Assembly: GCF_900111765.1 (NCBI RefSeq)
Contig: NZ_FOIB01000010.1
Coordinates: 186,001-250,000 of the forward strand
From: Myxococcus fulvus
GTDB taxonomy: Bacteria; Myxococcota; Myxococcia; Myxococcales; Myxococcaceae
Direction: 5' to 3'
DNA length: 64,000 bases
A program made the position numbers and the translations under genes. Positions 34,272 through 42,052 of the stretch are shown in pieces. The notes beneath the pieces are model-generated. The model saw only the letters and a program-made list of their open reading frames with translations. It was not told the origin of the DNA and made no database searches. Position 1 is the first letter of the stretch. The number at the start of each line of letters is the position of its first letter.

Positions 34272-35633
34272 ATGGGAGGCCCTTGGGACTTCGATGTGGT
34301 GGTGGTCGGCGGCGGCCCCGCGGGGTGCGCGGCGGCGGCGGCGCTCGCCGAGCTGGGTCGGTCCGTCCTGCTGGTGGACGCGGGCGTGGACCGGCACCGA
34401 CAACTGTCGGGGGAGCTCTTGCACCCCACCGGCGTGAGCGCGCTGCGCGAGCTGGGCTTCGGTGACGTCGTCGACGGCTGGACGTCGCGCCCCGTGCGAG
34501 GCTTCGCGGTCTTCTTCGCCGCGCCCGCCCGCGCGGTCGTCCTGCCCTATGCGCGAGGCGCCACGGGCGTGTCGCTCGAGCACGCCGAGCTCACCGAACC
34601 GCTGCTGCGGGCCGTGGCCCGAAGGCCGGGCGTCACCGTCCAGGCCCACGCCCGCGTGACGTCGGTGGAGCACAACGACGCGCGCGGTGTCCGGCTGCGC
34701 TTCCTCCACGAAGGCGTCGAGCACGCGGTGGGGGCTCGGATGCTGGTGGCCGCGGACGGACGCGCGTCGCCCGTGCGGCGGATGCTGGGCATCTCCGAGC
34801 GCTTCACGCGCATCTCCACCATGCTGGGGCTCACCGTGGACAGCGCGTGCCTGCCGCGTCCCGACCACGGCCATCAGTTCGTCGGAGGTCCGCTGTATGC
34901 GCTGGCTTATGCCATCCAGCCGGACGTGGCGCGGGTGATGGTGGACCTTCCCCTGGGAAGCACCGCCCAGACGCTGCGGGAGCGGCCGGAGCTGCTGGCC
35001 ACGTTGCCGTCCGCGCTGAGCGCCGAGGTCCGACGGGCGCTGGACGTGAGCGCGGCACCTCGCATGGCCTCCAACGACGATCGGCTCTCGCGGACGGTGT
35101 GGAAGGGGAGCGCGGTGCTGGTGGGCGACGCCGCCTCCTGCTGCCACCCGCTCACCGGGAGCGGGATGACCTCGTGCTTCCACGATGCGCGAGCGCTCCA
35201 GCGGGCGCTGCGCCACCACCCCGAGGACATCCCCCGGGCCCTGGAGCGCTATGCCCGCGAGCGGCGGCCCGCTCAGCGCACCCGCGTCCAGCTCGCCGCG
35301 TCGCTCTACGACGCCTGCGCGGGACAGGACGCGGGCATGCGGGCCCTGCGACGAGGGCTCCTGCGCTACTGGGAGCACAGTCCGCGAGGTGCCCGCGCCT
35401 CCATGTCCCTGCTCTCGTCCGAGGAGTCGCGCATGCGGGTGCTGGCGCGCGAATACCTGTGCGTCGTGGGCCACTCGCTGGTGACGTTGCGACGGGGGCG
35501 GGGGCGGGACGCCTGTGCCCGCGCGGCCGTGCCGCTGCTTCGCTCCGCCGGGCCTCCCCTGCGGGGCGCCGTGGCGAGCACGTTGGAGCAGGTGGGCAGT
35601 TGGTGGCATCGCCGCGTCCGCCGTTCGGCCTAG
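34272..35633 (+). CDS. Squalene epoxidase (squalene monooxygenase)
   Basis: 453 aa from the ATG at 34272; no clear ribosome site is visible and an in-frame ATG at 34254 is possible. The N-terminal FDVVVVGGGPAGCAAAAALAELG is the FAD-binding Rossmann motif (key GGGPAG, residues 14-19). The second FAD motif reads VLVGDAASCCHPLTGSGMT, in which GDA..(x)HPLTG.GMT is diagnostic of squalene epoxidases, and ADGRASPVRR gives the middle D-G motif. It oxidises squalene to 2,3-oxidosqualene with O2, feeding the cyclase encoded next door. Divergent from the squalene synthase by 46 bp, so the two probably share a control region. It overlaps the stop of the glycosyltransferase by 4 bp tail to tail. Confidence 0.9.
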   Translation: MGGPWDFDVVVVGGGPAGCAAAAALAELGRSVLLVDAGVDRHRQLSGELLHPTGVSALRELGFGDVVDGWTSRPVRGFAVFFAAPARAVVLPYARGATGVSLEHAELTEPLLRAVARRPGVTVQAHARVTSVEHNDARGVRLRFLHEGVEHAVGARMLVAADGRASPVRRMLGISERFTRISTMLGLTVDSACLPRPDHGHQFVGGPLYALAYAIQPDVARVMVDLPLGSTAQTLRERPELLATLPSALSAEVRRALDVSAAPRMASNDDRLSRTVWKGSAVLVGDAASCCHPLTGSGMTSCFHDARALQRALRHHPEDIPRALERYARERRPAQRTRVQLAASLYDACAGQDAGMRALRRGLLRYWEHSPRGARASMSLLSSEESRMRVLAREYLCVVGHSLVTLRRGRGRDACARAAVPLLRSAGPPLRGAVASTLEQVGSWWHRRVRRSA

Positions 35634-36829
35634 AGGCTCGTCCGCTCGGGCAGCGCGCTGCCCAGGGCCGCGCGCGAATCCAACCGGTAGCTCCGGCCGC
35701 GCCAGTCCACGTCGCGTGACACGCGCGCCGACAGCGCCACGCCCGCGCCCAGCAGCGGCAGCACCGCCGGCACCCAGTAGTGTCGGGGGGAGACGCGCGG
35801 CCCATGGCAGGCCCGCTGCAGCCGCAGCTGGCTCCACACGGAGAAGCCGATGGGCAGCGCCGCCACGGCCGCGTGTCCCCAGGCCCGCCGGCCGACGGCC
35901 GCCACCAGTCCCCCCCACGAGAGCCAGCCCATCACCCCGCGCACCCAGTTGGGACGCGCGAAGCTCCAGGGGAGCCCCGCCTCCGAGAACAGCACCCAGC
36001 GTCGGAAGATGCGCAGGAAGGCCCTCAGCTCCAGGTTCCCCGTGACGATGCGCAGGGGCGCGTGGATGACGCGGTTCTTCCACCCCGCCTCGTGGAGCCT
36101 GCGTCCCAGGTACATGTCATCCACGAACTGGCCGGCGGCCGAGCCCACGCCGCCGATGTCCTGGAGCGCCTCCCGACGGAACACCATCAGCTGGCCCATG
36201 ATGAAGGGCAGGGCGCCGTCGGGCTCCGCCGCGCGCGCCACGGACGAGCCGTACCAGGCATTCACCAACAGCCCGTAGCCCACGTCCCCCGCGAGGGGTG
36301 TGCCCGCCGCCGCGTACACGGGCGCGAACGTGGCGCCCGTCCGCGCGTCCTCCAGCAGCGCGCCCACCAGCGCCGTGAGCACGCCCGGCTCGGGCCGCGT
36401 GTCGGAGTCGCTGAAGGCCAAGAGCGTGCCCCGGGCGCGAGACACGCCCAGCTGCATGGCGTTGAGCTTCCCCGTCATCCCGGGCGGCGGCTCTCCGGCC
36501 ACGAGCAGCTCCACCCGCTTCGCGCGCGTCGGATGACGGCCCAACTCGTCCTGGGTGATGGCGAAGGCGGGGTCCTCCTCGCTGTCGAAGACGAAGAGCA
36601 CCTCCCACTCACCGGGGTAGTCCAGGTCCAAGAGCGCGCGGACGTTCTCGCGCGCCTCCACGTCCAGTCCCCGGATGGGACGGATGAGCGTCACCGATGG
36701 CGGCTCGAAGCCCTTCGTGGAGGGCGCGCGGCGCCGACGCACGCCCGCCATCAGTCCCCGGTGTCCGTGGGCCAGCACGCCCAGCGCCGCCGCGCCTGCC
36801 GCCACCCACGCGATGTCCCGTGTGCTCAT
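35630..36829 (-). CDS. GT21-type lipid glycosyltransferase (HpnI / ceramide glucosyltransferase-like)
   Basis: 399 aa. N-terminal membrane helix (IAWVAAGAAALGVLAHG), then a GT-A domain: SVTLIRPIRGLD, LDYPGEWEVLFVFDSEEDPA, GKLNAMQLGVSRARG, the metal-binding LLAFSDSDTRPEPG, the acceptor-side VDDMYLGRRLHEAG, and the FRRW form of the (Q/R)xxRW motif. Two or three C-terminal helices follow. The family includes ceramide glucosyltransferases and HpnI, which adds N-acetylglucosamine to bacteriohopanetetrol. Last gene of the HMG-CoA reductase - MMPL operon (4-bp gap) inside a sterol locus, so a sterol or sphingolipid acceptor is likely. That acceptor is inferred. Confidence 0.85.
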   Translation of the reverse strand: MSTRDIAWVAAGAAALGVLAHGHRGLMAGVRRRRAPSTKGFEPPSVTLIRPIRGLDVEARENVRALLDLDYPGEWEVLFVFDSEEDPAFAITQDELGRHPTRAKRVELLVAGEPPPGMTGKLNAMQLGVSRARGTLLAFSDSDTRPEPGVLTALVGALLEDARTGATFAPVYAAAGTPLAGDVGYGLLVNAWYGSSVARAAEPDGALPFIMGQLMVFRREALQDIGGVGSAAGQFVDDMYLGRRLHEAGWKNRVIHAPLRIVTGNLELRAFLRIFRRWVLFSEAGLPWSFARPNWVRGVMGWLSWGGLVAAVGRRAWGHAAVAALPIGFSVWSQLRLQRACHGPRVSPRHYWVPAVLPLLGAGVALSARVSRDVDWRGRSYRLDSRAALGSALPERTSL

Positions 36830-36833
36830 CGCC

Positions 36834-39056
36834 TCACCCTCGTCCCCTCGCCCCGGGCGCCCACCAGTTCCAGTGCCCCATCAGCCGCATCATCGCGGGG
36901 ACGATGAGCACCCGGACCAGCGTGGCATCCAGCGCCACGGCGATGGCCATGCCCAGCCCCATCGCCTTCACCACCACCACCGAGGCCAGCGCGAACGCCG
37001 CGAAGACGGCCACCATGATGGCCGCCGCGCTGGTGATGAGCCCGCCGGTGCGCTCCAGGCCCTCGGCCACCGCGTGGGTGTTGTCACCCGTGCGCAGCCA
37101 CTCCTCGCGGATGCGGCTGAGCAGCAGCACCTCGTAGTCCATCGACAGCCCGAACAAGGCGCAGAACAACAGGATGGGCAGCGACGGCTCGATGGGCCCA
37201 GGCTCGAAGCGCAAGAGCCGGTGCAGGTGCCCCTCCTGGAATATCCACACCAGCGCGCCGAACGAGCCCGCCAGGGACAGCAGGTTCATCAGCAGCGCCT
37301 TGAGCGGCAGCACCACGGAGCGCAGCAGCACGAAGAGCACGATGCACGTCATCCCCATCACGAAGCCCACCGCGGCCGGCGTGTTCTTCTTGAGGAACTC
37401 CGTCGCGTCCACGTCCGTGGCCGTCTGACCGCCCACCAAGAGCGTCCCGTCTCCCACCGTGCGCTCCCGCCGCAGCGCCCGGACCAGCTCCCGCGCCTCG
37501 TGGCTGCTGGGCGGCGCGGACGTGAGCACCTGCAGCACCGCGACGCTGCCGGTGCGGTACGCATCGCGAGCGGCGCGCACCTCGGCGGGCAGCAGCTCCG
37601 GGGGCGCGGCGGCCATCTGCTGATAGGTGGCCTTGTCCAGGCCGGGCGCCAGGTCCACCGCGCTCTCCACGCCCACCACGCCGGGCAGCGCCGCCATGCG
37701 CCGGCTCGCGTCGAAGAGGGCGGAAATCCGCTCGGGCGTGAGCGCATCTCCGGAAGGGAACTCCACCGCCACCAGCACCCGGGTGGCGGCCTCGCGCGGG
37801 AACAGCCGCGCCAGCGTCTGCGCGCCCTGGCGGGCCTCGGTGCCGGGAGGCAGCGCGGTGATGTCCGTGGCCGCCAGCTCCAGGCGACGGAACGGCAACC
37901 CCATGGCGAGCAGCAGCGCGAGCGTGGGCAGCAGCACGAGCCACGGATGCTTCATCACCCACGTGGCCAGCGCGTGCCACACGCCGACGCGCCCCGCGCC
38001 GCGTCCGAAGGGCAGTCGCCCCTTGTCCACCCGGGGCCCCAGCCAGGACAAGAGCGCGGGCAGCACGGTGAGCGCGAAGAGCACCGCGAAGGCCACCACG
38101 AGCGCGCCGCCCAGGCCCATGGCGCTCAGGTAGGAGCCATGGAAGAAGAGCAGCCCCGCCAGGCCCACCGTGACGGCCAGGCCCGAGAACGCCACCGCGC
38201 GCCCCGCCGTGTCCAGCGTGCGCACCAGCGCGGCCTCCGTCGACAGCCCCTCGGCGAGCTCGCCCCGGAAGCGGCTCACGATGAAGAGCGAGTAGTCGAT
38301 GGCCACACCCAGCCCGATGAGCGACACCACGTTGAGCGTGTACTGCGCCATGTTCGTGACGCGCGAGAGCAGCAGCACCCCCGCCACGCCGCAGAGCACC
38401 GCGAGCCCGCCCACCACCAGCGGCAGCATCGCGGCCACCACCGTGCGGAACACCCACAGGAGCACCAGCAGCGCCAGCGGGAACGAGATGAGCTCCGCGC
38501 GCAGCAGGTCGTGCTCCAGCAACTGGTTGAGCGCGGCGAGGAAGGCCACCTTGCCCGTCAGCGTCGTCTCCAGTCGCGAGTCATCCAGGGCCGCGCGCAC
38601 GGTGGGGAACGCGGCCACGGCCTCGCGCTCCCCGCCCTTCAAGCGCACCAGCGCCAGCACGTCGTGCCCCGTGGCCGACACGAAGCGGGCGCCTGGCTCC
38701 TCGGGCGCGCCCACCGGGGACACCACCGACTCCACCTCGGGCAGCCGCCGCACGCGCTCGAGCACGTCCGTCATCGCCTGGGTGAAGCGCGGCTCCTTCG
38801 CCGTCCAGGTGTCGTGGTGGAAGATGACCGCCAGCGTCTGGTCCGTGGAGCCCGCGGTGGCGGGCCGGGCCAGGGCCTCGGCGCGCGCGGCCTCGATGCC
38901 GTCGATGGTGCCGGTGGTGAGGTGGCCGCCTCGGCTCAGCACCCCGATGGCCACGAGCAGGAACACGACCGCGCCCACCAGCACCGCCCTCCGGTGCCGA
39001 TGCACGCCCAGGGCGAGCCGGGCGAACAGGGAGGTGGCCGCCGTCGCTTCGCTCAT
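36834..39056 (-). CDS. MMPL/RND-family lipid transporter
   Basis: 740 aa from the ATG at 39056, overlapping the HMG-CoA reductase stop (ATGA). Two repeats of one helix, a large periplasmic domain and five helices give the 12-helix MMPL layout: first helix near residue 25, porter domain about 50-195, helices 200-365 (GLGVAIDYSLFIVSRFR in the fourth), second half likewise (FGLSMDYEVLLLSRIREEW near 620). The two D-Y motifs (AIDYSLF, SMDYEVL) carry the proton-relay aspartates. Relatives move lipids outwards, for example mycobacterial MmpL proteins and HpnN for hopanoids. Placed between HMG-CoA reductase and a lipid glycosyltransferase, it may carry sterols or their glycosides. No membrane-fusion protein is adjacent. 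Confidence 0.88.
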   Translation of the reverse strand: MSEATAATSLFARLALGVHRHRRAVLVGAVVFLLVAIGVLSRGGHLTTGTIDGIEAARAEALARPATAGSTDQTLAVIFHHDTWTAKEPRFTQAMTDVLERVRRLPEVESVVSPVGAPEEPGARFVSATGHDVLALVRLKGGEREAVAAFPTVRAALDDSRLETTLTGKVAFLAALNQLLEHDLLRAELISFPLALLVLLWVFRTVVAAMLPLVVGGLAVLCGVAGVLLLSRVTNMAQYTLNVVSLIGLGVAIDYSLFIVSRFRGELAEGLSTEAALVRTLDTAGRAVAFSGLAVTVGLAGLLFFHGSYLSAMGLGGALVVAFAVLFALTVLPALLSWLGPRVDKGRLPFGRGAGRVGVWHALATWVMKHPWLVLLPTLALLLAMGLPFRRLELAATDITALPPGTEARQGAQTLARLFPREAATRVLVAVEFPSGDALTPERISALFDASRRMAALPGVVGVESAVDLAPGLDKATYQQMAAAPPELLPAEVRAARDAYRTGSVAVLQVLTSAPPSSHEARELVRALRRERTVGDGTLLVGGQTATDVDATEFLKKNTPAAVGFVMGMTCIVLFVLLRSVVLPLKALLMNLLSLAGSFGALVWIFQEGHLHRLLRFEPGPIEPSLPILLFCALFGLSMDYEVLLLSRIREEWLRTGDNTHAVAEGLERTGGLITSAAAIMVAVFAAFALASVVVVKAMGLGMAIAVALDATLVRVLIVPAMMRLMGHWNWWAPGARGRG

Positions 39057-40393
39057 GGGGGCGAGGGGGCCTGGAGCGCGGCGAGGATTTCGCGCGCCGC
39101 CTCCACCTTGATGTTGCCGCGCTCCACCAGCAGCCGGACCACCTTCTCCACGTCCGCGCCGCGAGCGCCCGCTGTCACCGCGACGCACCGGGCGTGCATC
39201 GCCATGTGGCCCTTCTGGATGCCCACCGAGCCCAGCGCGCGCACCGCCGCCAGGTTCTGTGCCAGCCCCACCGCCGCGAACACCATGGACAGCTCGCGCA
39301 CGGTGCTGACGCCCAGCAGCTTCAGCCCCAGCTGCGCGCCGGGATGCACCTTGATGGGGCCCCCCACCAGGCCCAGCGCCAGCGGCAGCTCGATGCGGCC
39401 CACCAGGTGCCCGTCCTCCATCGTCCAGTTCGTCAGCGGCCCGTAGCGGCCGTCCCGGCATGCGTAGGCGTGCGCGCCGGCCTCGATGGCGCGCCAGTCC
39501 TGTCCCGTGGCGATGGCCACCGCGTCGATGCCGTTCATCACGCCCTTGTTGTGCGTCGCGGCGCGGTAGGGGTCCGCCCGTGCGAAGCGGCTCGCCTGGA
39601 GGATGCCCTCCGCGATGTCCTGGCCGGACGTGCCCAGCCCCGCCAGCGACGCCACGGGGATGCGGCAGGAGGCCCGCGCCAGTCGCTGGTCGGCGAGGTT
39701 GGAGAGGATGCGCAGATACACGCGTCCGCCCGTCATCTGCTCGACGAGCGGCGCGATGCCCTCGGCCATGGTGTTGATGAGGTTGGCGCCCATGGCCTCC
39801 TGGGTGTCCACCAGCAGGTGGACGATGAGGAGCGGCTCCGCGTGGGGCCCCTCGGGCGCGGGGAGGATGCGGACCTGCAAATCACACGCGCCACCGCCGC
39901 GCTTCTCGAGCGAGGGATGGAAGCTGTTGGCCAGCGCGAGCAGATGCTCCCTTCCCGCGAGCAACCGGGCGCGAGCGAGCTCCGGGTCGCCATAGCCGGT
40001 GAGCTGCACCTGGCCAATCATCATCGAGGTGCTCGCCTCGGCCAGGAACCCTCCCGCCTCGCGCACCAGCTTCGAGGCGAGGGACACCGCGGCGATGACG
40101 GACGGCTCCTCCACGACCATGGGCACCAGGTGGTCGCGCCCGTTGACGGTGAGGTTCAGCCCCAGGCCCAGGGGCAGGGCGAACACGCCGACGGCGTTCT
40201 CGATCATCTGGTTGACGACGTCGAGGTGCGGCGCGTCCAGCGCGCACAGCACGCGCAGCTCCTCGGGCGTGAGGTCTCCACGCAGCGCCAGCTCGCGCCA
40301 GCGCTCCTCCATGCTGCGTCGGTGGAAGCCCGGCAGGCGAGAAGACCGCGTCGCCGATGGCACCTGCACCGACTCGTCGTTGACTTCCCCCAT
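39053..40393 (-). CDS. Hydroxymethylglutaryl-CoA reductase, class II type
   Basis: 446 aa from the ATG at 40393. Motifs in order: ENAVGVFALPLGLGLNL (CoA/mevalonate-binding ENVIG region, residues about 67-83), VDTQEAMGANLINT (DAMGxN, about 210), ATHNKGVMNGIDAVAIATGQDW (Lys in NKG, about 285-305) and EAGAHAYA. These match the Pseudomonas mevalonii-type class II enzyme used in bacterial mevalonate pathways, and it lacks a membrane anchor. Myxobacteria make isoprenoids from mevalonate, so a biosynthetic role feeding squalene is likely here. It is the first gene of an operon with the MMPL transporter and GT21 enzyme. Other mevalonate-pathway genes are not in the window. Confidence 0.92.
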   Translation of the reverse strand: MGEVNDESVQVPSATRSSRLPGFHRRSMEERWRELALRGDLTPEELRVLCALDAPHLDVVNQMIENAVGVFALPLGLGLNLTVNGRDHLVPMVVEEPSVIAAVSLASKLVREAGGFLAEASTSMMIGQVQLTGYGDPELARARLLAGREHLLALANSFHPSLEKRGGGACDLQVRILPAPEGPHAEPLLIVHLLVDTQEAMGANLINTMAEGIAPLVEQMTGGRVYLRILSNLADQRLARASCRIPVASLAGLGTSGQDIAEGILQASRFARADPYRAATHNKGVMNGIDAVAIATGQDWRAIEAGAHAYACRDGRYGPLTNWTMEDGHLVGRIELPLALGLVGGPIKVHPGAQLGLKLLGVSTVRELSMVFAAVGLAQNLAAVRALGSVGIQKGHMAMHARCVAVTAGARGADVEKVVRLLVERGNIKVEAAREILAALQAPSPP

Positions 40394-40565
40394 GCCCCCC
40401 CCTGTGGCTCCGCCCTTCAATCACCATGGGAACTGGTGACGATTCAGGCGGTTGGGCAGGGCAGCCCTCCTTTGCGCCCGGGTCGGGTCCAGCAGCGGAC
40501 AGCGCGGCGAGGGCCACCACGCGCGCGTCAGCCGCCTGCCCCTCCTCGCGGGGCGATGGCCGTGC

Positions 40566-41165
40566 TCAGTGGGCGAGCATCAGCCACGCGCCCACGGCCA
40601 CCATCCATCCGAACACGAGCGCCTCCACCGTGCGCTGGATGAGCCCACGCACCGGGGACTCGAAGGACAGGCCCACCATGCCGAGCAGCACGAGCTTGCC
40701 CAACGCGCCCGTCACCGTGGTGAGCGAGGTGAGCGAGGGCAGGTCCTCGAAGACGCGCTCCAGCTCGATGAGGCCGCCGCCCGCGCCGAAGTAGCCCAGG
40801 CCGCCCACCAGGTTGTGCATCTGGTTCTTCCACGTGCCCCAGAACGGCGCGCCCGCGTCACAGGGGAACACGGCCGCGCCCACGTAGCTGACGCCCAGCA
40901 GCGACAGCAGCACGGCCCCGGTGCCCCCCTCGCCCTGCGCGGTGAGGTAGGCGTGGAGCAGGGCGCAGAACCCCAGGACGGCCAGGCCCGCGGGCGCGAA
41001 GCCGAGCCACCCCACGCGGGCGGCCCCCGGGGCGCCCGTCTCGCCCAGCTCGCTGATGGTGTTCCTCACGTGGCTGTAGCCGGGCCTGTTTCGCGCGAAC
41101 CAGAAGGGGGGGAGGACGCCGAGGGCCACGACGAGCAGCGCGCTGGGGAGGAGCCACGGGACCAT
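40566..41165 (-). CDS. DUF998 membrane protein
   Basis: 199 aa with six hydrophobic segments (LLPSALLVVALGVLPPF first, VEALVFGWMVAVGAWLML last). YSHVRNTISELGETGAPGA near residue 30 and the internal FPCD (about 100) are typical of the DUF998 family of six-helix membrane proteins, whose function is unknown. Upstream of the HMG-CoA reductase operon on the same strand with a 172-bp gap, so it is probably transcribed separately. Divergent from the VOC pair. Confidence 0.85.
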   Translation of the reverse strand: MVPWLLPSALLVVALGVLPPFWFARNRPGYSHVRNTISELGETGAPGAARVGWLGFAPAGLAVLGFCALLHAYLTAQGEGGTGAVLLSLLGVSYVGAAVFPCDAGAPFWGTWKNQMHNLVGGLGYFGAGGGLIELERVFEDLPSLTSLTTVTGALGKLVLLGMVGLSFESPVRGLIQRTVEALVFGWMVAVGAWLMLAH

Positions 41166-41271
41166 TGAGGGAGTATCAAGGCGGCGGCGTCCCGGACGAA
41201 AGCCGGCGGGGGTAGACCGGTGCGCGGGGCGTTGTCAGATTCCACGGGAACCTCATGGAGCGGAGGGCGTC

Positions 41272-41655
41272 ATGGCGCACCGCAGTCGTCTCTCGGGCTT
41301 CCTCATCGATTGTGAGACGGGGGACCTGCTCTCCGCCGCCACCTTCTGGAGCCAGGCGCTGGGGCTCACCGTGGGTGGGCACGAAGTCGGGGAGACCTCC
41401 GAGTACGTGGGACTCGAGGGCACTCCCGCGGGGTTGAACGTCGGGCTGCAGCGAGTCACGCACCCCTCCCGTGTCCACCTGGACATCGAGGCGGACGACC
41501 AGGACGCGGAGGCCGCGCGCCTGGAGGCCCTGGGGGCGAAGCGCATCGGCTGGGTGAAGCGCTGGTGGGTCATGGAGGCGCCCACGGGCCATCGCTTCTG
41601 CATCGTGAAGATGGAGAAGCCCGACGAAGGCCCGCCGCCGACCGTCTGGAAGTGA
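41272..41655 (+). CDS. VOC / glyoxalase-like protein, first tandem copy
   Basis: 127 aa, ATG with GGAGCGGAGGG upstream. Two beta-alpha-beta-beta-beta halves of the vicinal-oxygen-chelate fold: IDCETGDL..AATFWSQALGL at the start and THPSRVHLDIEADDQDAEA in the middle, ending in GHRFCIVKM. Potential metal ligands are His70 (VHLD) and the acidic residues after it. The family includes glyoxalases, dioxygenases and fosfomycin-type resistance proteins; this single-domain "glyoxalase-like" branch is mostly uncharacterised. The second copy follows after 7 bp. Confidence 0.85.
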   Translation: MAHRSRLSGFLIDCETGDLLSAATFWSQALGLTVGGHEVGETSEYVGLEGTPAGLNVGLQRVTHPSRVHLDIEADDQDAEAARLEALGAKRIGWVKRWWVMEAPTGHRFCIVKMEKPDEGPPPTVWK

Positions 41656-41662
41656 GGACCTC

Positions 41663-42046
41663 ATGGCGCACCGCAGTCGCTTGATGGGCATCGTCATCGA
41701 TTGCGAGACCGGGGACCTGGACGCCGCGGCGACCTTCTGGGGCAAGGCCCTGGGGTTGCCGCAGGGCACGCCCTATACCGACGAAGGCTCGCACTACGTG
41801 GACATGGGCCACGTGCCGGGCGGGCCCCACGTGGAGGTGCAGCAGGTCACGCACCCCTCCCGCGTCCACCTGGACATCGAGGCGGATGACCAGGACGCGG
41901 AGGCCGCTCGGCTGGAGGCCCTGGGGGCGAAGCGCATCGCCTGGGTGCGGCGTTGGTGGGTGATGGAGGCGCCGACGGGCCAGCGCTTCTGCATCGTGAA
42001 GATGAAGAACCCGGACGTGGGGCCGCCGCCGAACGTCTGGAAGTGA
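41663..42046 (+). CDS. VOC / glyoxalase-like protein, second tandem copy
   Basis: 127 aa, same length as the first copy. Residues 1-32 and 63-127 are nearly identical to copy one (MAHRSRL.G..IDCETGDL and THPSRVHLDIEADDQDAEA onward), while residues about 33-60 share little. The DNA of the 3' part is also nearly identical, pointing to recent duplication or gene conversion. The diverged centre would line the active-site cavity, so the two may act on different substrates. Cotranscription is likely. The gene ends 6 bp before the converging MocR gene. Confidence 0.85.
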   Translation: MAHRSRLMGIVIDCETGDLDAAATFWGKALGLPQGTPYTDEGSHYVDMGHVPGGPHVEVQQVTHPSRVHLDIEADDQDAEAARLEALGAKRIAWVRRWWVMEAPTGQRFCIVKMKNPDVGPPPNVWK

Positions 42047-42052
42047 GGCGGG

